DNA of 64,000 nucleotides from contig NZ_JBHYRS010000002.1 in assembly GCF_047974105.1 (NCBI RefSeq), positions 382,280 to 446,279 of the forward strand, written 5' to 3'. A program made the translations under genes and the position numbers. Shown here piece after piece: positions 24,260 to 33,748 of the stretch. Under the pieces are notes generated by a model that saw only the letters and a list, made by a program, of their open reading frames with translations, was not told where the DNA came from and ran no database searches. Positions within the stretch are counted from its first letter, which is position 1. Each line of letters opens with the position of its first letter. Source of the DNA: Mitsuokella sp047974105. GTDB taxonomy: Bacteria; Bacillota; Negativicutes; Selenomonadales; Selenomonadaceae.

Positions 24260-25879
24260 CTACATCTTATTAGTATGCACATTTTCGCTTAAAAATGCAA
24301 GTGCGGCTTTCATGCCGTCGACCGCGGCGCTCATGATGCCGCCCGCGTAGCCTGCGCCCTCGCCCATCGGGTAAAGCCCCGGCGTCGCCTCGGCGACAAA
24401 CGTCGCGCGGTCGCGGCGGATGCGGCACGGCGCCGAAGAACGCGTCTCAACGCCCGTCATGACGGCGCCCTCGTTGGCAAAGCCCGCAATCTTGCGGTCA
24501 AAATAAGGGAGAGCCCCCGCGAGTGTCTTCGTGATGAAATCCGGCAGGCAGCGGTGCAAATCCGCCGCCCTGACCCCCGGTGCGTATGTCGGCTTCGTCA
24601 AAAATTCCTGCGAGCCGCTCGTTCCCTTAAGGAAATCACCGACCGTCTGCACCGGCGCAAAGTAATTGCGGCCGCCGAGGTCAAAGGCCAGACTCTCGAG
24701 CTTCTGCTGCAGGTGCATGCCGGCGAGCACTTCCTGACCGAAGTCAGCAGGTGCGACCTGCACGAGCAGGGCACTGTTCGCGATGCCCGAATCGCGCTTG
24801 TAGTTGCTCATGCCGTTCGTGACGACGCGGTCCTTTTCGGAAGCCGCCGCGACGACATAGCCGCCCGGACACATGCAGAAGGAATACGCGCCGCGCCCCG
24901 TCACGGGGTCCTTGTAGGTCAGGGCATAGTCGGCCACAGGCAGGAGCGGGTTCCCTGCATCCTCGCCGTACTGTGCGCGGTCGATGAATTCCTGCGGATG
25001 CTCGATGCGCACGCCCATGGCAAAAGGCTTGGCCTCCATGGCGACGCCGCGCGAGAGCAGCATCTGGTACGTATCGCGCGCCGAATGACCGATGCCGAAG
25101 AATACAACGTCCGTTTCAAGGCGTTCCTCATCGTTGATGATGACGGCCTCAACGCCCTCCGCGCCGAGCTCAAGGTCCGTAACCTGCGAAGAAAAACGCA
25201 CGGTCCCGCCGAGGCGGATGATTTCTTTGCGAATGTTGCGCACAACCTCCCGCAGGATATCCGTGCCGATATGCGGTTTATGCAGATAGCGGATTTCCTC
25301 AGGTGCTCCCGCCGCAATGAACGCCTCGATGACATCTTTCATATGCACATCGTTAATGCGCGTCGTGAGCTTGCCGTCGGAGAATGTCCCTGCGCCGCCC
25401 TCGCCGAACTGCACATTCGACTGGACGTCGAGGGCCCCGCCCTGCCAGAACTTCTTGATGTCCTCGTGGCGCGTGTCGACATCGTGGCCGCGCTCGAGCA
25501 CGATGGGCTCACAGCCGTGGCGCGCAAGCGTCAAAGCCGCAAACATGCCCGCAGGGCCAAAGCCGACCACGACGGGCCGTTTTTCAAGCTTTAGATTTGG
25601 CAGTTTTTCCGCGGCAGGCGGCTTATCGCTCAGCCCTTCGACATTGCGGTCGCGCTTCATTTTCTGCAGGACTTTCTTCTCGAGCTTTTTGTCGAGCTTC
25701 ACGTCGAGCATGTAGACAAACTCAATGGGCGCACCGTGGTAGCGGCGCGCATCGACAGCCTTACGCACAATTACCACCTCATCAAGCTGCTGAGGTGGTA
25801 ACATGAGACGCTTGGCTGCAAGATCTTTGAGGCTGGCCGTCTCCGTGAACGGCACGGCCAGATTGCGGATGCGGATCAT
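24260..25879 (-). CDS. NAD(FAD)-utilising dehydrogenase-like flavoprotein (COG2509 type)
   Basis: 539 residues. After an N-terminal domain of about 100 residues (IRIRNLAVPFTE) comes an FAD-binding Rossmann motif VVVGFGPAGMFAALTLA, then ERGHDVDTR and the family's GEGGAGTFSDGKLTTR. The C-terminal FAD contact is YPMGEGAGYAGGI. Members are soluble flavoproteins of unknown substrate. It is placed between cdaR and glmM, 43 bases after cdaR, in the position where classic Firmicute operons have cdaR and glmM adjacent. The function of the insertion is unknown. Confidence 0.85.
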   Translation of the reverse strand: MIRIRNLAVPFTETASLKDLAAKRLMLPPQQLDEVVIVRKAVDARRYHGAPIEFVYMLDVKLDKKLEKKVLQKMKRDRNVEGLSDKPPAAEKLPNLKLEKRPVVVGFGPAGMFAALTLARHGCEPIVLERGHDVDTRHEDIKKFWQGGALDVQSNVQFGEGGAGTFSDGKLTTRINDVHMKDVIEAFIAAGAPEEIRYLHKPHIGTDILREVVRNIRKEIIRLGGTVRFSSQVTDLELGAEGVEAVIINDEERLETDVVFFGIGHSARDTYQMLLSRGVAMEAKPFAMGVRIEHPQEFIDRAQYGEDAGNPLLPVADYALTYKDPVTGRGAYSFCMCPGGYVVAAASEKDRVVTNGMSNYKRDSGIANSALLVQVAPADFGQEVLAGMHLQQKLESLAFDLGGRNYFAPVQTVGDFLKGTSGSQEFLTKPTYAPGVRAADLHRCLPDFITKTLAGALPYFDRKIAGFANEGAVMTGVETRSSAPCRIRRDRATFVAEATPGLYPMGEGAGYAGGIMSAAVDGMKAALAFLSENVHTNKM

Positions 25880-25922
25880 TGCAGTCCTCCTATCAACTAT
25901 TTTTAAATTGCTGAACTATAAA

Positions 25923-26891
25923 TCACGAACTCGTCGCAGAAGGTGAAGACGCAGGCGTTTTTTTCTTCGCCCTGACTTCGATGTGGACCGTCACGCTGTT
26001 ATTCGTCACCGTGACACCGTCCGACGGTGCGAGCTGGACATTCTTGTCCGTTGTCTTCGTCAGGCCGTCAAGTGAAATTTTCTCCGTCTCGATACTTGTA
26101 ATCTTCGAGAGGACGTTTTCCGGTCCGGCTATCTCGATTTTCACAGGGTCCGTCTTGACAGAGCCGATTTCGTAGCCATCGGGCAGGCTGTCGCCCAAGA
26201 CCGGCTTGACCGTGACGATTTTCTTCATGAGGCCGCGGGCCAGCTGCACGCTGACCTCAGCTGAAGCCGGCTTGACGGTAACGCCCGAGACCTCACGCCC
26301 ATCGGCGTTGATGGCCGTCAGCGGCACCTTCAGTTTGAAATCGTCGCCATTGCCCGCAAGGCCGACATAGCCGATGACGCGCGTGACTTCCTTGACATCG
26401 GACTCCGCACCTTCAATCGTGACATTTTCGACCGACGGCTCGATATGCGCGACGGTCGTACCCGGTGCCGTCGAGCCCGTCACGATGAACTCGGCCTTCA
26501 TCGTTTTCTGCACGATGCGTTCGAGTGTAAACGTCACGGTGTCCGGCTTGGCCTCGACAAGCTCAAAGCCCTGCGGCAGCACGGTCTGTACCTTAACCGC
26601 GTGCTTGCCCTCTTCAACTTTTGCAAGGTCTACATATGCCTTGAAATCGCTGTCCGTCGCCGAGACAAACAGCGAGCGCGGACCGCGGACGCGCAGCTTG
26701 ATGGTCGAGGCATCTTTCGTGATTTTATAGCCATCCGGCGCATTGACGACATCGAGCTGTACCGTATACGTATTCTCGATGGAAGGATTCTGGTCGTTCA
26801 TGACATAGCCCCAGAGAATGACCGCAATGACAAGGGCCAGAACCTTCGCCGGCAGATTATGCTGCACAATATTGCGCAATCTAGACATCAT
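25923..26891 (-). CDS. cdaR: CdaA regulatory protein, YbbR domains
   Basis: 322 residues. One N-terminal membrane helix (KVLALVIAVILWGYV, about 16-30) is followed by extracytoplasmic YbbR repeats (TIKLRVRGPRSLF; VTIEGAESDVKEV; VKIEIAGPENVLSKI) and a short Pro/Ser/Thr tail. CdaR binds and modulates the diadenylate cyclase CdaA. The start overlaps the cdaA stop by four bases, and GGAGGAAG lies before the ATG. The gene order cdaA-cdaR is conserved across Firmicutes. Confidence 0.92.
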   Translation of the reverse strand: MMSRLRNIVQHNLPAKVLALVIAVILWGYVMNDQNPSIENTYTVQLDVVNAPDGYKITKDASTIKLRVRGPRSLFVSATDSDFKAYVDLAKVEEGKHAVKVQTVLPQGFELVEAKPDTVTFTLERIVQKTMKAEFIVTGSTAPGTTVAHIEPSVENVTIEGAESDVKEVTRVIGYVGLAGNGDDFKLKVPLTAINADGREVSGVTVKPASAEVSVQLARGLMKKIVTVKPVLGDSLPDGYEIGSVKTDPVKIEIAGPENVLSKITSIETEKISLDGLTKTTDKNVQLAPSDGVTVTNNSVTVHIEVRAKKKTPASSPSATSS

Positions 26892-27727
26892 TTCTTCTTC
26901 CTCCAGTTCCGGATGATCTCCCTGAGTCCCTTCTGCGGGGAAGTGAACGCCGGCCGCAGGATATTCTTGAGTTTTTCCGTGTCGAGGTGACGGACCATGC
27001 GCCCGTTCTCCGCGACGGAAATCGTGCCCGTCTCCTCACTGACGACGACGATTAAGGCATCGCACTGCTCGGAAAGGCCGATGGCCGCGCGGTGGCGCGT
27101 GCCGAGCTCCGTCGAGAGCGAACGATTTTCCGTCAGCGGCAAAAGACAGCCGGCCGCGATGAGGCGCTTGCCGCGCACAACGGCCGCACCGTCATGCAGC
27201 GGCGTATTCGGGATAAAGACGTTCAAAAGAAAATCCGCGGTAATCAGGCCATCAATCTGGATGCCCGTAGCGCTGATATCGTTGAGGCCCATATCGCGTT
27301 CGATGACGATGAGTGCGCCCGTCTTGTTGGCCGACATGACCTTGACGGCCTTCGCGAGCTCATTGACGACCGAATTTGCTTCCTCATCATCAAGCAGCAC
27401 CGACGGGCCGAGGAACTTTCCCTGACCGAGATGCTCGAGCGCGCGCCGCAGTTCCGGCTGAAAGACGATTGGCAAGGCGACAAACAAGAGTGTTACCGCC
27501 TTCTGCAGCAGCCACGAAATGACGTGCAGCTCGAGCCAGCTGCAGACCATCGTAACGCCGAGGAGCACGAGAATGCCCTTGACGAGCGTAATCGCGCGCG
27601 TGTCCTGCAGCAGGACATAGACTTTATAAAGGATGACCGCCACAATGAAGATATCGAGGATATCCATCGGCCCGATCGTCGAGATGATACCATGAAATTG
27701 TAATGGGTATGGCAGCTCAAACGGCAT
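26888..27727 (-). CDS. cdaA: Diadenylate cyclase (c-di-AMP synthase)
   Basis: 279 residues from ATG 27727 (TAGGAG upstream). Three N-terminal membrane helices (about 22-42, 47-65, 72-90) precede a DisA_N domain. Catalytic motifs are DGA at 179-181 (PLHDGAAV) and RHR at 211-213 (GTRHRAAIGLSE). It joins two ATP into c-di-AMP, which controls potassium, osmotic and wall homeostasis. It is coupled to cdaR, and the downstream presence of glmM fits the known GlmM-CdaA control link. Confidence 0.96.
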   Translation of the reverse strand: MPFELPYPLQFHGIISTIGPMDILDIFIVAVILYKVYVLLQDTRAITLVKGILVLLGVTMVCSWLELHVISWLLQKAVTLLFVALPIVFQPELRRALEHLGQGKFLGPSVLLDDEEANSVVNELAKAVKVMSANKTGALIVIERDMGLNDISATGIQIDGLITADFLLNVFIPNTPLHDGAAVVRGKRLIAAGCLLPLTENRSLSTELGTRHRAAIGLSEQCDALIVVVSEETGTISVAENGRMVRHLDTEKLKNILRPAFTSPQKGLREIIRNWRKKK

Positions 27728-27911
27728 AAGCAAAACTCCTAAATATAAATACAAGATAATACTATAATGACAAATCCTTATGAATGAAAAATGAAAAGAA
27801 AGACATTTGCTGTCCGATAAATTACAATATATATATCTACAATAAAGCTATTCTCGCCGTTATCCGCAAAATCCTTGTGACTGTCAAAATTTTTTACTCC
27901 TAAGACAAACA

Positions 27912-27944
27912 AAATGGCCTGACTGCCAAAGGCAGCCAGACCAT
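27912..27944 (-). terminator. Terminator after ilvE
   Basis: A hairpin has GGTCTGGCTGCC pairing with GGCAGTCAGGCC (two mismatches) and a following ATTTTGTTT on the minus strand, 15 bases past the ilvE stop. Confidence 0.78.
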
Positions 27945-27958
27945 GAACAAATCGCAGC

Positions 27959-28984
27959 TTACTTGATTTCGCGAACCCAGCCTTTTTCCGGTGCTTCGAC
28001 CGTGCAGAGCTGAATGCCGCGCAGCGTCTTGTAGAGTTTCGTGAGGACAGGACCCATTTCCTTCATGCCGCTCGGGAACTCGATCGTCTCGCCGTTGCCG
28101 ACAACCTTGCCGACCGGGCAGATGACAGCAGCCGTGCCGCAGAGGCCGGCTTCGGCAAAGTCCTTGAGTTCCGTGAACTTGACCGGACGATGCTCGACCG
28201 TGTAGCCGAGGTGCTCGGCAATCGTAACGAGCGAACGGCGCGTAATCGACGGCAGGATGCTGTCGGATTTCGGCGTGACAATCTTGCCGTCCTTCGTGAC
28301 GAACAGGAAGTTGGCACCGCCCGTTTCCTCAACGTACGTACGCGTTGCAGCATCGAGGTACATGTTCTCATCATAGCCTCTCTGATGAGCGAGGATGTAC
28401 GGATAAAGGCTCATGGCGTAGTTCAGGCCGGCCTTGATGTTGCCCGTGCCATGCGGGGCAGCGCGGTCGTAATCACTGACGCAGATTGTGATCGGCTTTA
28501 CGCCGTTTTTGAAGTAAGAACCAACCGGCGTGCCGAAGAGACGGAACTGGTATTCATCGGACGGCTTAACACCGATGACCGGGCCCGTAGCGAAGAGATA
28601 CGGACGCAGATAAAGGGCACCGCCGGACTCATAAGGAGGAATCCAGTCTTTGTTGGCTGCGACAACCTGATCGACAGCTTCGAGGAACATTTCCTCGGAA
28701 ACCGGCGGCATCTCGAGGCGCTTTGCCGAATCAATCATGCGCTTTGCATTCATGTCCGGACGGAACGTGACGACGCGGCCGTCCTTCGTCTTATATGCCT
28801 TGAGGCCTTCAAAGACTTCCTGGCAGTACTGCAGGATGCCGGCGCATTCATTGATCGTGACATTTGCGTCATCGGTCAGATGACCTTCGCCCCATTTTCC
28901 ATCCTTAAAGTTTGCAACGTAACGCTGGGAAATCGGCTGATAAGCGAAACCCAGGTTGTTCCAATCAATATCTACTTTTGCCAT
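27959..28984 (-). CDS. ilvE: Branched-chain amino acid aminotransferase
   Basis: 341 residues from ATG 28984, with AGAGGAG upstream; an upstream in-frame ATG would start before the promoter. Fold-type IV PLP enzyme: the PLP lysine lies in GTGNIKAGLNYA, followed by YLDAATRTYVEETGGANFLF and GLCGTAAVICPVG. It transfers amino groups between glutamate and the keto acids of Leu, Ile and Val. It is monocistronic, with a near-consensus promoter and its own terminator. No T-box leader was seen. Confidence 0.95.
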   Translation of the reverse strand: MAKVDIDWNNLGFAYQPISQRYVANFKDGKWGEGHLTDDANVTINECAGILQYCQEVFEGLKAYKTKDGRVVTFRPDMNAKRMIDSAKRLEMPPVSEEMFLEAVDQVVAANKDWIPPYESGGALYLRPYLFATGPVIGVKPSDEYQFRLFGTPVGSYFKNGVKPITICVSDYDRAAPHGTGNIKAGLNYAMSLYPYILAHQRGYDENMYLDAATRTYVEETGGANFLFVTKDGKIVTPKSDSILPSITRRSLVTIAEHLGYTVEHRPVKFTELKDFAEAGLCGTAAVICPVGKVVGNGETIEFPSGMKEMGPVLTKLYKTLRGIQLCTVEAPEKGWVREIK

Positions 28985-29020
28985 TGAAAACTCCTCTTTT
29001 CTTTCCGTTAAAGTATCTAT

Positions 29021-29049
29021 ATCATAGTCCCGCCTGTACAGTTTGTCAA
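29021..29049 (-). promoter_or_regulatory. ilvE promoter
   Basis: Minus-strand TTGACA (29049-29044), a 17-base spacer and TATGAT (29026-29021) give a near-consensus promoter about 40 bases before the start codon. Confidence 0.85.
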
Positions 29050-29092
29050 TAGTACTCAGGCTAAAAATAGGAAACTTTACACGCAATATGCA

Positions 29093-30679
29093 TTATTGTC
29101 TTTTTGGCAACGACATGTCTATTGCTTCATCCATGTATTTCAGTTTTTGGCGCGCATCCGGCAGCTTTGCAAGGATATCGCCCGCGATGAGTCCTTCCGC
29201 TTTTTCCGCATAGGCAAGGTCGCCGGCCAGTCCGTGCAGGTAAACGCCCAAAAGCGGCGCTTTTTCATACGGCATCTGTTTCATGAGTCCGGCAATCGTG
29301 CCGGCGAGCACGTCGCCTGCGCCGGCCGTCGCCATGCCGGCGTTGCCCTTCGTCGTGAAAAAGACCTGTCCGTCCGGATAAGCCACAAGCGTGCACTCGC
29401 TCTTGACGACGAAAATAGCATGATACTCTTGGGCCGCTTCACGGGCCATGCCGACGAGGTCCTCGCGCAGGTCGGATACCGAGAGCCCGAGCAGCCTTGC
29501 CATCTCGCCAAGATGCGGCGTTAAAACAGGCACATGCTTTGCCTCGCGCAGGATTTCCGGCTGGCCGCTTAAGGCATAGATGGCATCGGCGTCAAGGAGC
29601 AGCGGCTTGTCAAGATTCTGCAGAAGGGCGCGGACGAGCGCCTGCGCGGCCTCAGCGCGGCCAAGCCCCGGACCAATCAGTACGGCGTCATACGCAGCGG
29701 CCGAAGAAGTGATTTCCTGCAGAGCCCTGCTGCCGCCCAGGATGCCCGGCTCCTCTTCGGGGATGGCCTTGGTCATGACCTCGGTGAGCCTGCCCGCGAG
29801 GATGGGCTGCAGGCTCTCGGGGACGGCCAGTGTCACGATGCCGCAGCCGGCGCGCAGGGCCGCGAGCGAGCACATCGCGGCTGCACCTGTCATGCCGCGC
29901 GAGCCGGCCGCGGCGAGAATGCGGCCGCAGCTGCCCTTATGCGCTGCCCTGGGCCTTGCGGGAAGCAGCGAAGCGGCAAGCTCATCATCGATTTCCCGCT
30001 GCTTGATGGCAGGATCCTCCAGGAGCGGCCACGGAATGCCGATGCCGTCGACGAGGACTTTTCCCGCATGCTCTGCCCCGGGGCTCAGGAAATGTCCGGG
30101 CTTTGGCAGGCCGAGCGTCAGCGTGCAGTCGGCCTTGACCGCAATATCCGCGACGCCGCCCGTATCCGCCTCGACGCCGCTCGGGATGTCGATGGAGAGC
30201 ACGGGCTTTTTCGCCGCATTGACGAGTTCGACGGCCTGCCTGACAAGCGGGCGCAGCGTACCGCGGAAGCCCGTGCCTAAAATGCCGTCAAGGATGGCAT
30301 CGGCAAAGCGCAGAGCCAGGCGCAGACGGTCCATATCGCGCTCTCCCGCAAGGCCGTGCACGGAAATCCCCATGGCCGCAAGGCCCTGCTGCATGACAGA
30401 CGGCGAAGCCTTGATGTGCTCCGGATTCCCTGTCAGGAACAATTTGATGGCGGCGCCTTCATTATAAAGGTAACGCGCTGCCGAAAAAGCATCGCCGCCG
30501 TTATTGCCGCTGCCCGCGAGAACGCAGATGGTCTTCCCCTTTACGGAACCCAGGAGAGAAATCATCGCGGCCGCTGTCTGGCGGCCGGCATTTTCCATCA
30601 GCAGGAGCTCGGGCAGGCCGTATTCTTCGCCTGCACGCCTGTCGATTTCCCGCATTTCCTTTACCAGTGATATCTTCAT
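29093..30679 (-). CDS. nnr: Bifunctional NAD(P)H-hydrate epimerase / ADP-dependent dehydratase
   Basis: 528 residues from ATG 30679 (GGAGGG seven bases upstream). The N-terminal YjeF epimerase domain (about 1-215) has LLMENAGRQTA and LAGSGNNGGDAFSAARYL. The C-terminal carbohydrate-kinase-like dehydratase domain has AAHKGSCGRILAAAGS, LLLDADAIYAL and GNAGMATAGAGDVLAG. It repairs hydrated NADH/NADPH. It starts two bases after the acpS stop, an often-seen gene pair. Confidence 0.95.
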   Translation of the reverse strand: MKISLVKEMREIDRRAGEEYGLPELLLMENAGRQTAAAMISLLGSVKGKTICVLAGSGNNGGDAFSAARYLYNEGAAIKLFLTGNPEHIKASPSVMQQGLAAMGISVHGLAGERDMDRLRLALRFADAILDGILGTGFRGTLRPLVRQAVELVNAAKKPVLSIDIPSGVEADTGGVADIAVKADCTLTLGLPKPGHFLSPGAEHAGKVLVDGIGIPWPLLEDPAIKQREIDDELAASLLPARPRAAHKGSCGRILAAAGSRGMTGAAAMCSLAALRAGCGIVTLAVPESLQPILAGRLTEVMTKAIPEEEPGILGGSRALQEITSSAAAYDAVLIGPGLGRAEAAQALVRALLQNLDKPLLLDADAIYALSGQPEILREAKHVPVLTPHLGEMARLLGLSVSDLREDLVGMAREAAQEYHAIFVVKSECTLVAYPDGQVFFTTKGNAGMATAGAGDVLAGTIAGLMKQMPYEKAPLLGVYLHGLAGDLAYAEKAEGLIAGDILAKLPDARQKLKYMDEAIDMSLPKRQ

Positions 30680-30681
30680 GC

Positions 30682-31053
30682 TCATCCCTCCACGACGCAT
30701 TGAGCTGTGGCATAAGCCTGCGAATGGCTCAGCGAAACCCAGACATGTGAGACGGACTTGCGGCGCGCCAGCGTGGCAAAATACCCTTTGAGCGTCACCT
30801 GCGGCGCCCCGAGGTCATCGGGCAGGATCTCGATGTCATGCAGTGTCCCGCCGCGCAGCCCCGTTCCCAATGCCTTGAGCACAGCCTCCTTGCCCGCAAA
30901 GCGCGCCGCGTAGCTCGCCGTCTTCTGCCTGCCGCGGCCCTCACAGTAAGTGCGCTCTGCCTCTGTATAGACACGCGCGCGAAAAGCCTCTTTGCTCACG
31001 GCCTTCTCCACGCGCGCAATCTCGACGATGTCCGTACCAATTCCCCGAATCAA
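30682..31053 (-). CDS. acpS: Holo-[acyl carrier protein] synthase
   Basis: 123 residues. It transfers 4'-phosphopantetheine from CoA to apo-ACP. Metal-binding Asp lies in GIGTDIVEI, and FAGKEAVLKALGTG and WVSLSHSQAYA are the other family motifs. The start is TTG 31053, six bases after GGGGGA; the family N-terminus MIxGIGTDIVEI supports this codon. It heads the acpS-nnr pair. Confidence 0.95.
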   Translation of the reverse strand: MIRGIGTDIVEIARVEKAVSKEAFRARVYTEAERTYCEGRGRQKTASYAARFAGKEAVLKALGTGLRGGTLHDIEILPDDLGAPQVTLKGYFATLARRKSVSHVWVSLSHSQAYATAQCVVEG

Positions 31054-31271
31054 TGCAGTTCCCCCTCGTTTCCTTCATATCCTTCGTAATATCTTTTTAA
31101 TATACAATTCCCTGTCAGCCCGCCAATTTCCTTCCGGCCCCTGAAAATTATCATAAACACTCCCGAACAGATAAAAAAAGGTTATTTTTCCAGAGCAATC
31201 CGCATTTTTCACAGAAACCGAAAATATTTTTGATAATTTTTGGTTATACTACCATATATTCATCAAAAATA

Positions 31272-31280
31272 TGTTATAAT
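31272..31280 (+). promoter_or_regulatory. Extended -10 promoter of the LysR gene
   Basis: TGTTATAAT (TG-n-TATAAT) lies about 45 bases before the ATG. There is no clear -35 box, and the upstream 100 bases are very AT-rich. Confidence 0.55.
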
Positions 31281-31322
31281 GGCACTAAATAAAGCGAATT
31301 TATAAAGAAAGAAGCGATTCCC

Positions 31323-32327
31323 ATGGAACTCAGACAACTTGAATATTTCCAGATGGCCAGCCGTCTGCGAAATATCACCCGCGCTGCGGAACGCCTGCGT
31401 GTTTCCCAGCCGAACATCACGGTTGCCATCAAGAAACTCGAGGCGGAGCTCGGCATACAGCTCTTTGACCGCAGTCAGAAGCAGCTGGCCCTGACACCAG
31501 AGGGCGCTGTCTTCCTGAACCGGGTCGAGCTGGCCCTGCGCAACATCCAGGATGCCGTGCTTGAAGTCAACGACTACAAGCAGCTCCAGAAAGGCACCAT
31601 CAAAATCGGTGTGCCGCCGATGATGGGCGCCTACCTCTTCCCGCGCATCTTTTCGAGCTTCCAGCGCCGCTACTCCCACCTCGACATTTTCATGCACGAA
31701 GAAGCTTCGATGTCCATCCGCGAACAGCTCGAGCGCGATGAACTCGATTTCGGCATCATCATCCTCTCGGGCGCCTCAAACCGCCTGCAGCAGCTGCCCA
31801 TGTCCAAGAACCAGATTGTCTGCTGCGTGCCCGCAGACAGCCCGCTCGCGAAAAAGAAGAGCATTTCCATGGACGATGTCGTCGATACGAAGATCGTCCT
31901 CTTAAAAGAAGGCTCTTTCCTGCGCCAGACCATTCTCGGACGCATGAAGGAAGCGGGTGTCACGCCAAACATCGTGCTGGAGTCCAACCAGATCAATACG
32001 CTCAAGGGCCTGGTCGCTAACGGTGTCGGCATCACGTTCCTTTTGGATATGGTCGCAGACGAAGTACCGGGCCTCAAGACGCTGCCGCTCTCAGACCCCG
32101 TCTTCGTCGACGTCGGACTCGCCTGGAAAAAAGACCGCTACATTTCAAAGGCTGCCCAGTCCTTCATTGACTTCTGCAAAGACCTTTTAAAGGGCAACTC
32201 CCTGGAAGAAGACAGCAAGCAGCCTGCACCTTCGGCTGACAAAGAAGACCGCAAAGCAAAAGCACCTAAAACTGCCAAAACTTCGCCAACGGACTCCAAA
32301 GCGTCCGCTGCCTCTGACAAAAAGTAA
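31323..32327 (+). CDS. LysR-family transcriptional regulator with a charged C-terminal tail
   Basis: 334 residues. The N-terminal winged HTH (ELRQLEYFQMASRLRNITRA, then RVSQPNITVAIKKLE) is followed by a LysR substrate domain (GTIKIGVPPMMGAYLFP; GVGITFLLDMV). A Lys/Ser/Ala/Asp-rich tail of about 45 residues (from about 290) is longer than in ordinary LysR proteins. Convergent with larA; the two are separated by a bidirectional terminator. It may control the neighbouring LarA/Dcu genes, but this is positional inference only. It closely resembles the second LysR gene at 41628 in the substrate-domain start. Confidence 0.9.
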   Translation: MELRQLEYFQMASRLRNITRAAERLRVSQPNITVAIKKLEAELGIQLFDRSQKQLALTPEGAVFLNRVELALRNIQDAVLEVNDYKQLQKGTIKIGVPPMMGAYLFPRIFSSFQRRYSHLDIFMHEEASMSIREQLERDELDFGIIILSGASNRLQQLPMSKNQIVCCVPADSPLAKKKSISMDDVVDTKIVLLKEGSFLRQTILGRMKEAGVTPNIVLESNQINTLKGLVANGVGITFLLDMVADEVPGLKTLPLSDPVFVDVGLAWKKDRYISKAAQSFIDFCKDLLKGNSLEEDSKQPAPSADKEDRKAKAPKTAKTSPTDSKASAASDKK

Positions 32328-32362
32328 ATTCAAGTTCCATATTGATATATATTCATAACGGA

Positions 32363-32414
32363 TAAAAAATCCCTTTCGGAAACATGCACTGCATAGTTCC
32401 GGAAGGGATTTTTC
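32363..32414. terminator. Bidirectional terminator between the LysR gene and larA
   Basis: AAAAAATCCCTT..CGGAA pairs with TTCCG..AAGGGATTTTT around a 15-base loop, with T-runs on both strands. It separates convergent genes. Confidence 0.88.
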
Positions 32415-32442
32415 TTCTATATTGCCATATGGTTTGAGAGCA

Positions 32443-33717
32443 TCAATGCTTGTAAAGCGGTACCGTAAGGCTGCCCGTCGGCATCAGGATGTATCTGGGG
32501 TCTTTGCCGACATACTGCTCCGCGAGTTTCAGTGCTTCTTCCACCGTATCGACAGCGCCGTCAAACAGCATATCCTTGGCAAGGGCTCGGTCGAGGCCCG
32601 TGACGAGGATGAAATGAGCCTTCTTCGTCAGGCGCGTGATCGCATACGCCTTGTTGGCGCCGATGAGGAAGCGCTCGCGCAGTTTGGCCTCGATAGCATC
32701 GGCCGTCTTCAGCGTGCGGCAGGTCTCCTCAAGCACCTTGCTGCCGCTGCCCTCTTCGCACTCTGCCAAGAGGATGACGACGCCGCCCTGCTTCGTCGCA
32801 AGCACAGCATTATCCATGGTTTTCTGCATCTGATAGACGTTGATATCCTTTGGATAACCGCCGCAGCTCGCAATCGTGATATCGGCCTGTGCGGGGATCT
32901 TAACACCGTAGACTTCATCAACGAACCTGCAGGCTTCCTGATGGGCCTTGATATAATCGCCGGCAAACATCCGGAGGAAGCGGTGCTCGGCGTCGAGAAT
33001 CGCGTTGAAGAGGATGACGCTTCTGCCCTTAGCCCAGAGTGCCACGCCTTCCATCTGGTCTTCGTAGACAGGGTTGCCGACGGTGCGGCCGAGACCGGCA
33101 TTCGGGTCCATCATGAAGCTGTGGTTATGGCGCACAGTCTCCATCGCGGCACAGCCCGGCAGCACGGCCTTGCGACCGCCGCCGTAACCGCTGAAATAAT
33201 GATGCACAATTGTGCCCGTCAGGATGACGTGGTCGCTGTGGCAGATGTGCTTGTTGATGAGCACCGGCGTAAAGCGGCTCGTCGTGCCAAAGTACTCAAA
33301 GTCACTTGGCACATTGCAGTCGCTGTTGTACATCTTAAGGCGCTTGGCAACGTCTTCACCAACACCCTCCGCCATTTCCTCTTTGGTCATCAGACGGTGC
33401 GTACCGAGCGAGAACACAATCTGCATATTCTCATCAGGCACACCGAGCTTATTCATCTCGTCAACGAGCACCGGCATGAAATCAAAGCTGTTGGCAACAC
33501 GCGTGGGGTCATTGCAGATAAACGTCACGGTATCGCCTGGCTTGATGACCTCATTGATCGGCTTCTGGCCAATCGGATGATAAATCGCGTCAAGTACGGC
33601 CTGACGGACATCCGTCAGCGGCTTGACGGCCGGCATATCGACTTCCTTGATGACCTTCGTCTCATCGAGAGAAAAACTTTTCGTGCCATGGCCGTAATGG
33701 AATGTATACTCCTTCAT
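32443..33717 (-). CDS. larA: LarA-family nickel-pincer 2-hydroxyacid racemase
   Basis: 424 residues, family length. The residues known from Lactobacillus plantarum LarA are present: R73 (NDPTR), H107 (GTHR), H172/H173 and K183 in HHYFSGYGGGRKAVLPG, and H199. Lys183 would carry the nickel pincer nucleotide. The lactate enzyme interconverts D- and L-lactate, but many LarA homologues act on other 2-hydroxyacids. No larB, larC or larE is in the window. It lies 86 bases after a C4-dicarboxylate carrier, with a terminator between, which raises malate or a related diacid as substrate. Confidence 0.88.
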   Translation of the reverse strand: MKEYTFHYGHGTKSFSLDETKVIKEVDMPAVKPLTDVRQAVLDAIYHPIGQKPINEVIKPGDTVTFICNDPTRVANSFDFMPVLVDEMNKLGVPDENMQIVFSLGTHRLMTKEEMAEGVGEDVAKRLKMYNSDCNVPSDFEYFGTTSRFTPVLINKHICHSDHVILTGTIVHHYFSGYGGGRKAVLPGCAAMETVRHNHSFMMDPNAGLGRTVGNPVYEDQMEGVALWAKGRSVILFNAILDAEHRFLRMFAGDYIKAHQEACRFVDEVYGVKIPAQADITIASCGGYPKDINVYQMQKTMDNAVLATKQGGVVILLAECEEGSGSKVLEETCRTLKTADAIEAKLRERFLIGANKAYAITRLTKKAHFILVTGLDRALAKDMLFDGAVDTVEEALKLAEQYVGKDPRYILMPTGSLTVPLYKH

Positions 33718-33748
33718 AAAATCAAAATCCTTTCTATATTTTTCCTAT

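Noticed and set aside
28985..29060. T-box or attenuator before ilvE
   Set aside because: The leader is only about 30 bases between promoter and ribosome site, too short for a T-box.
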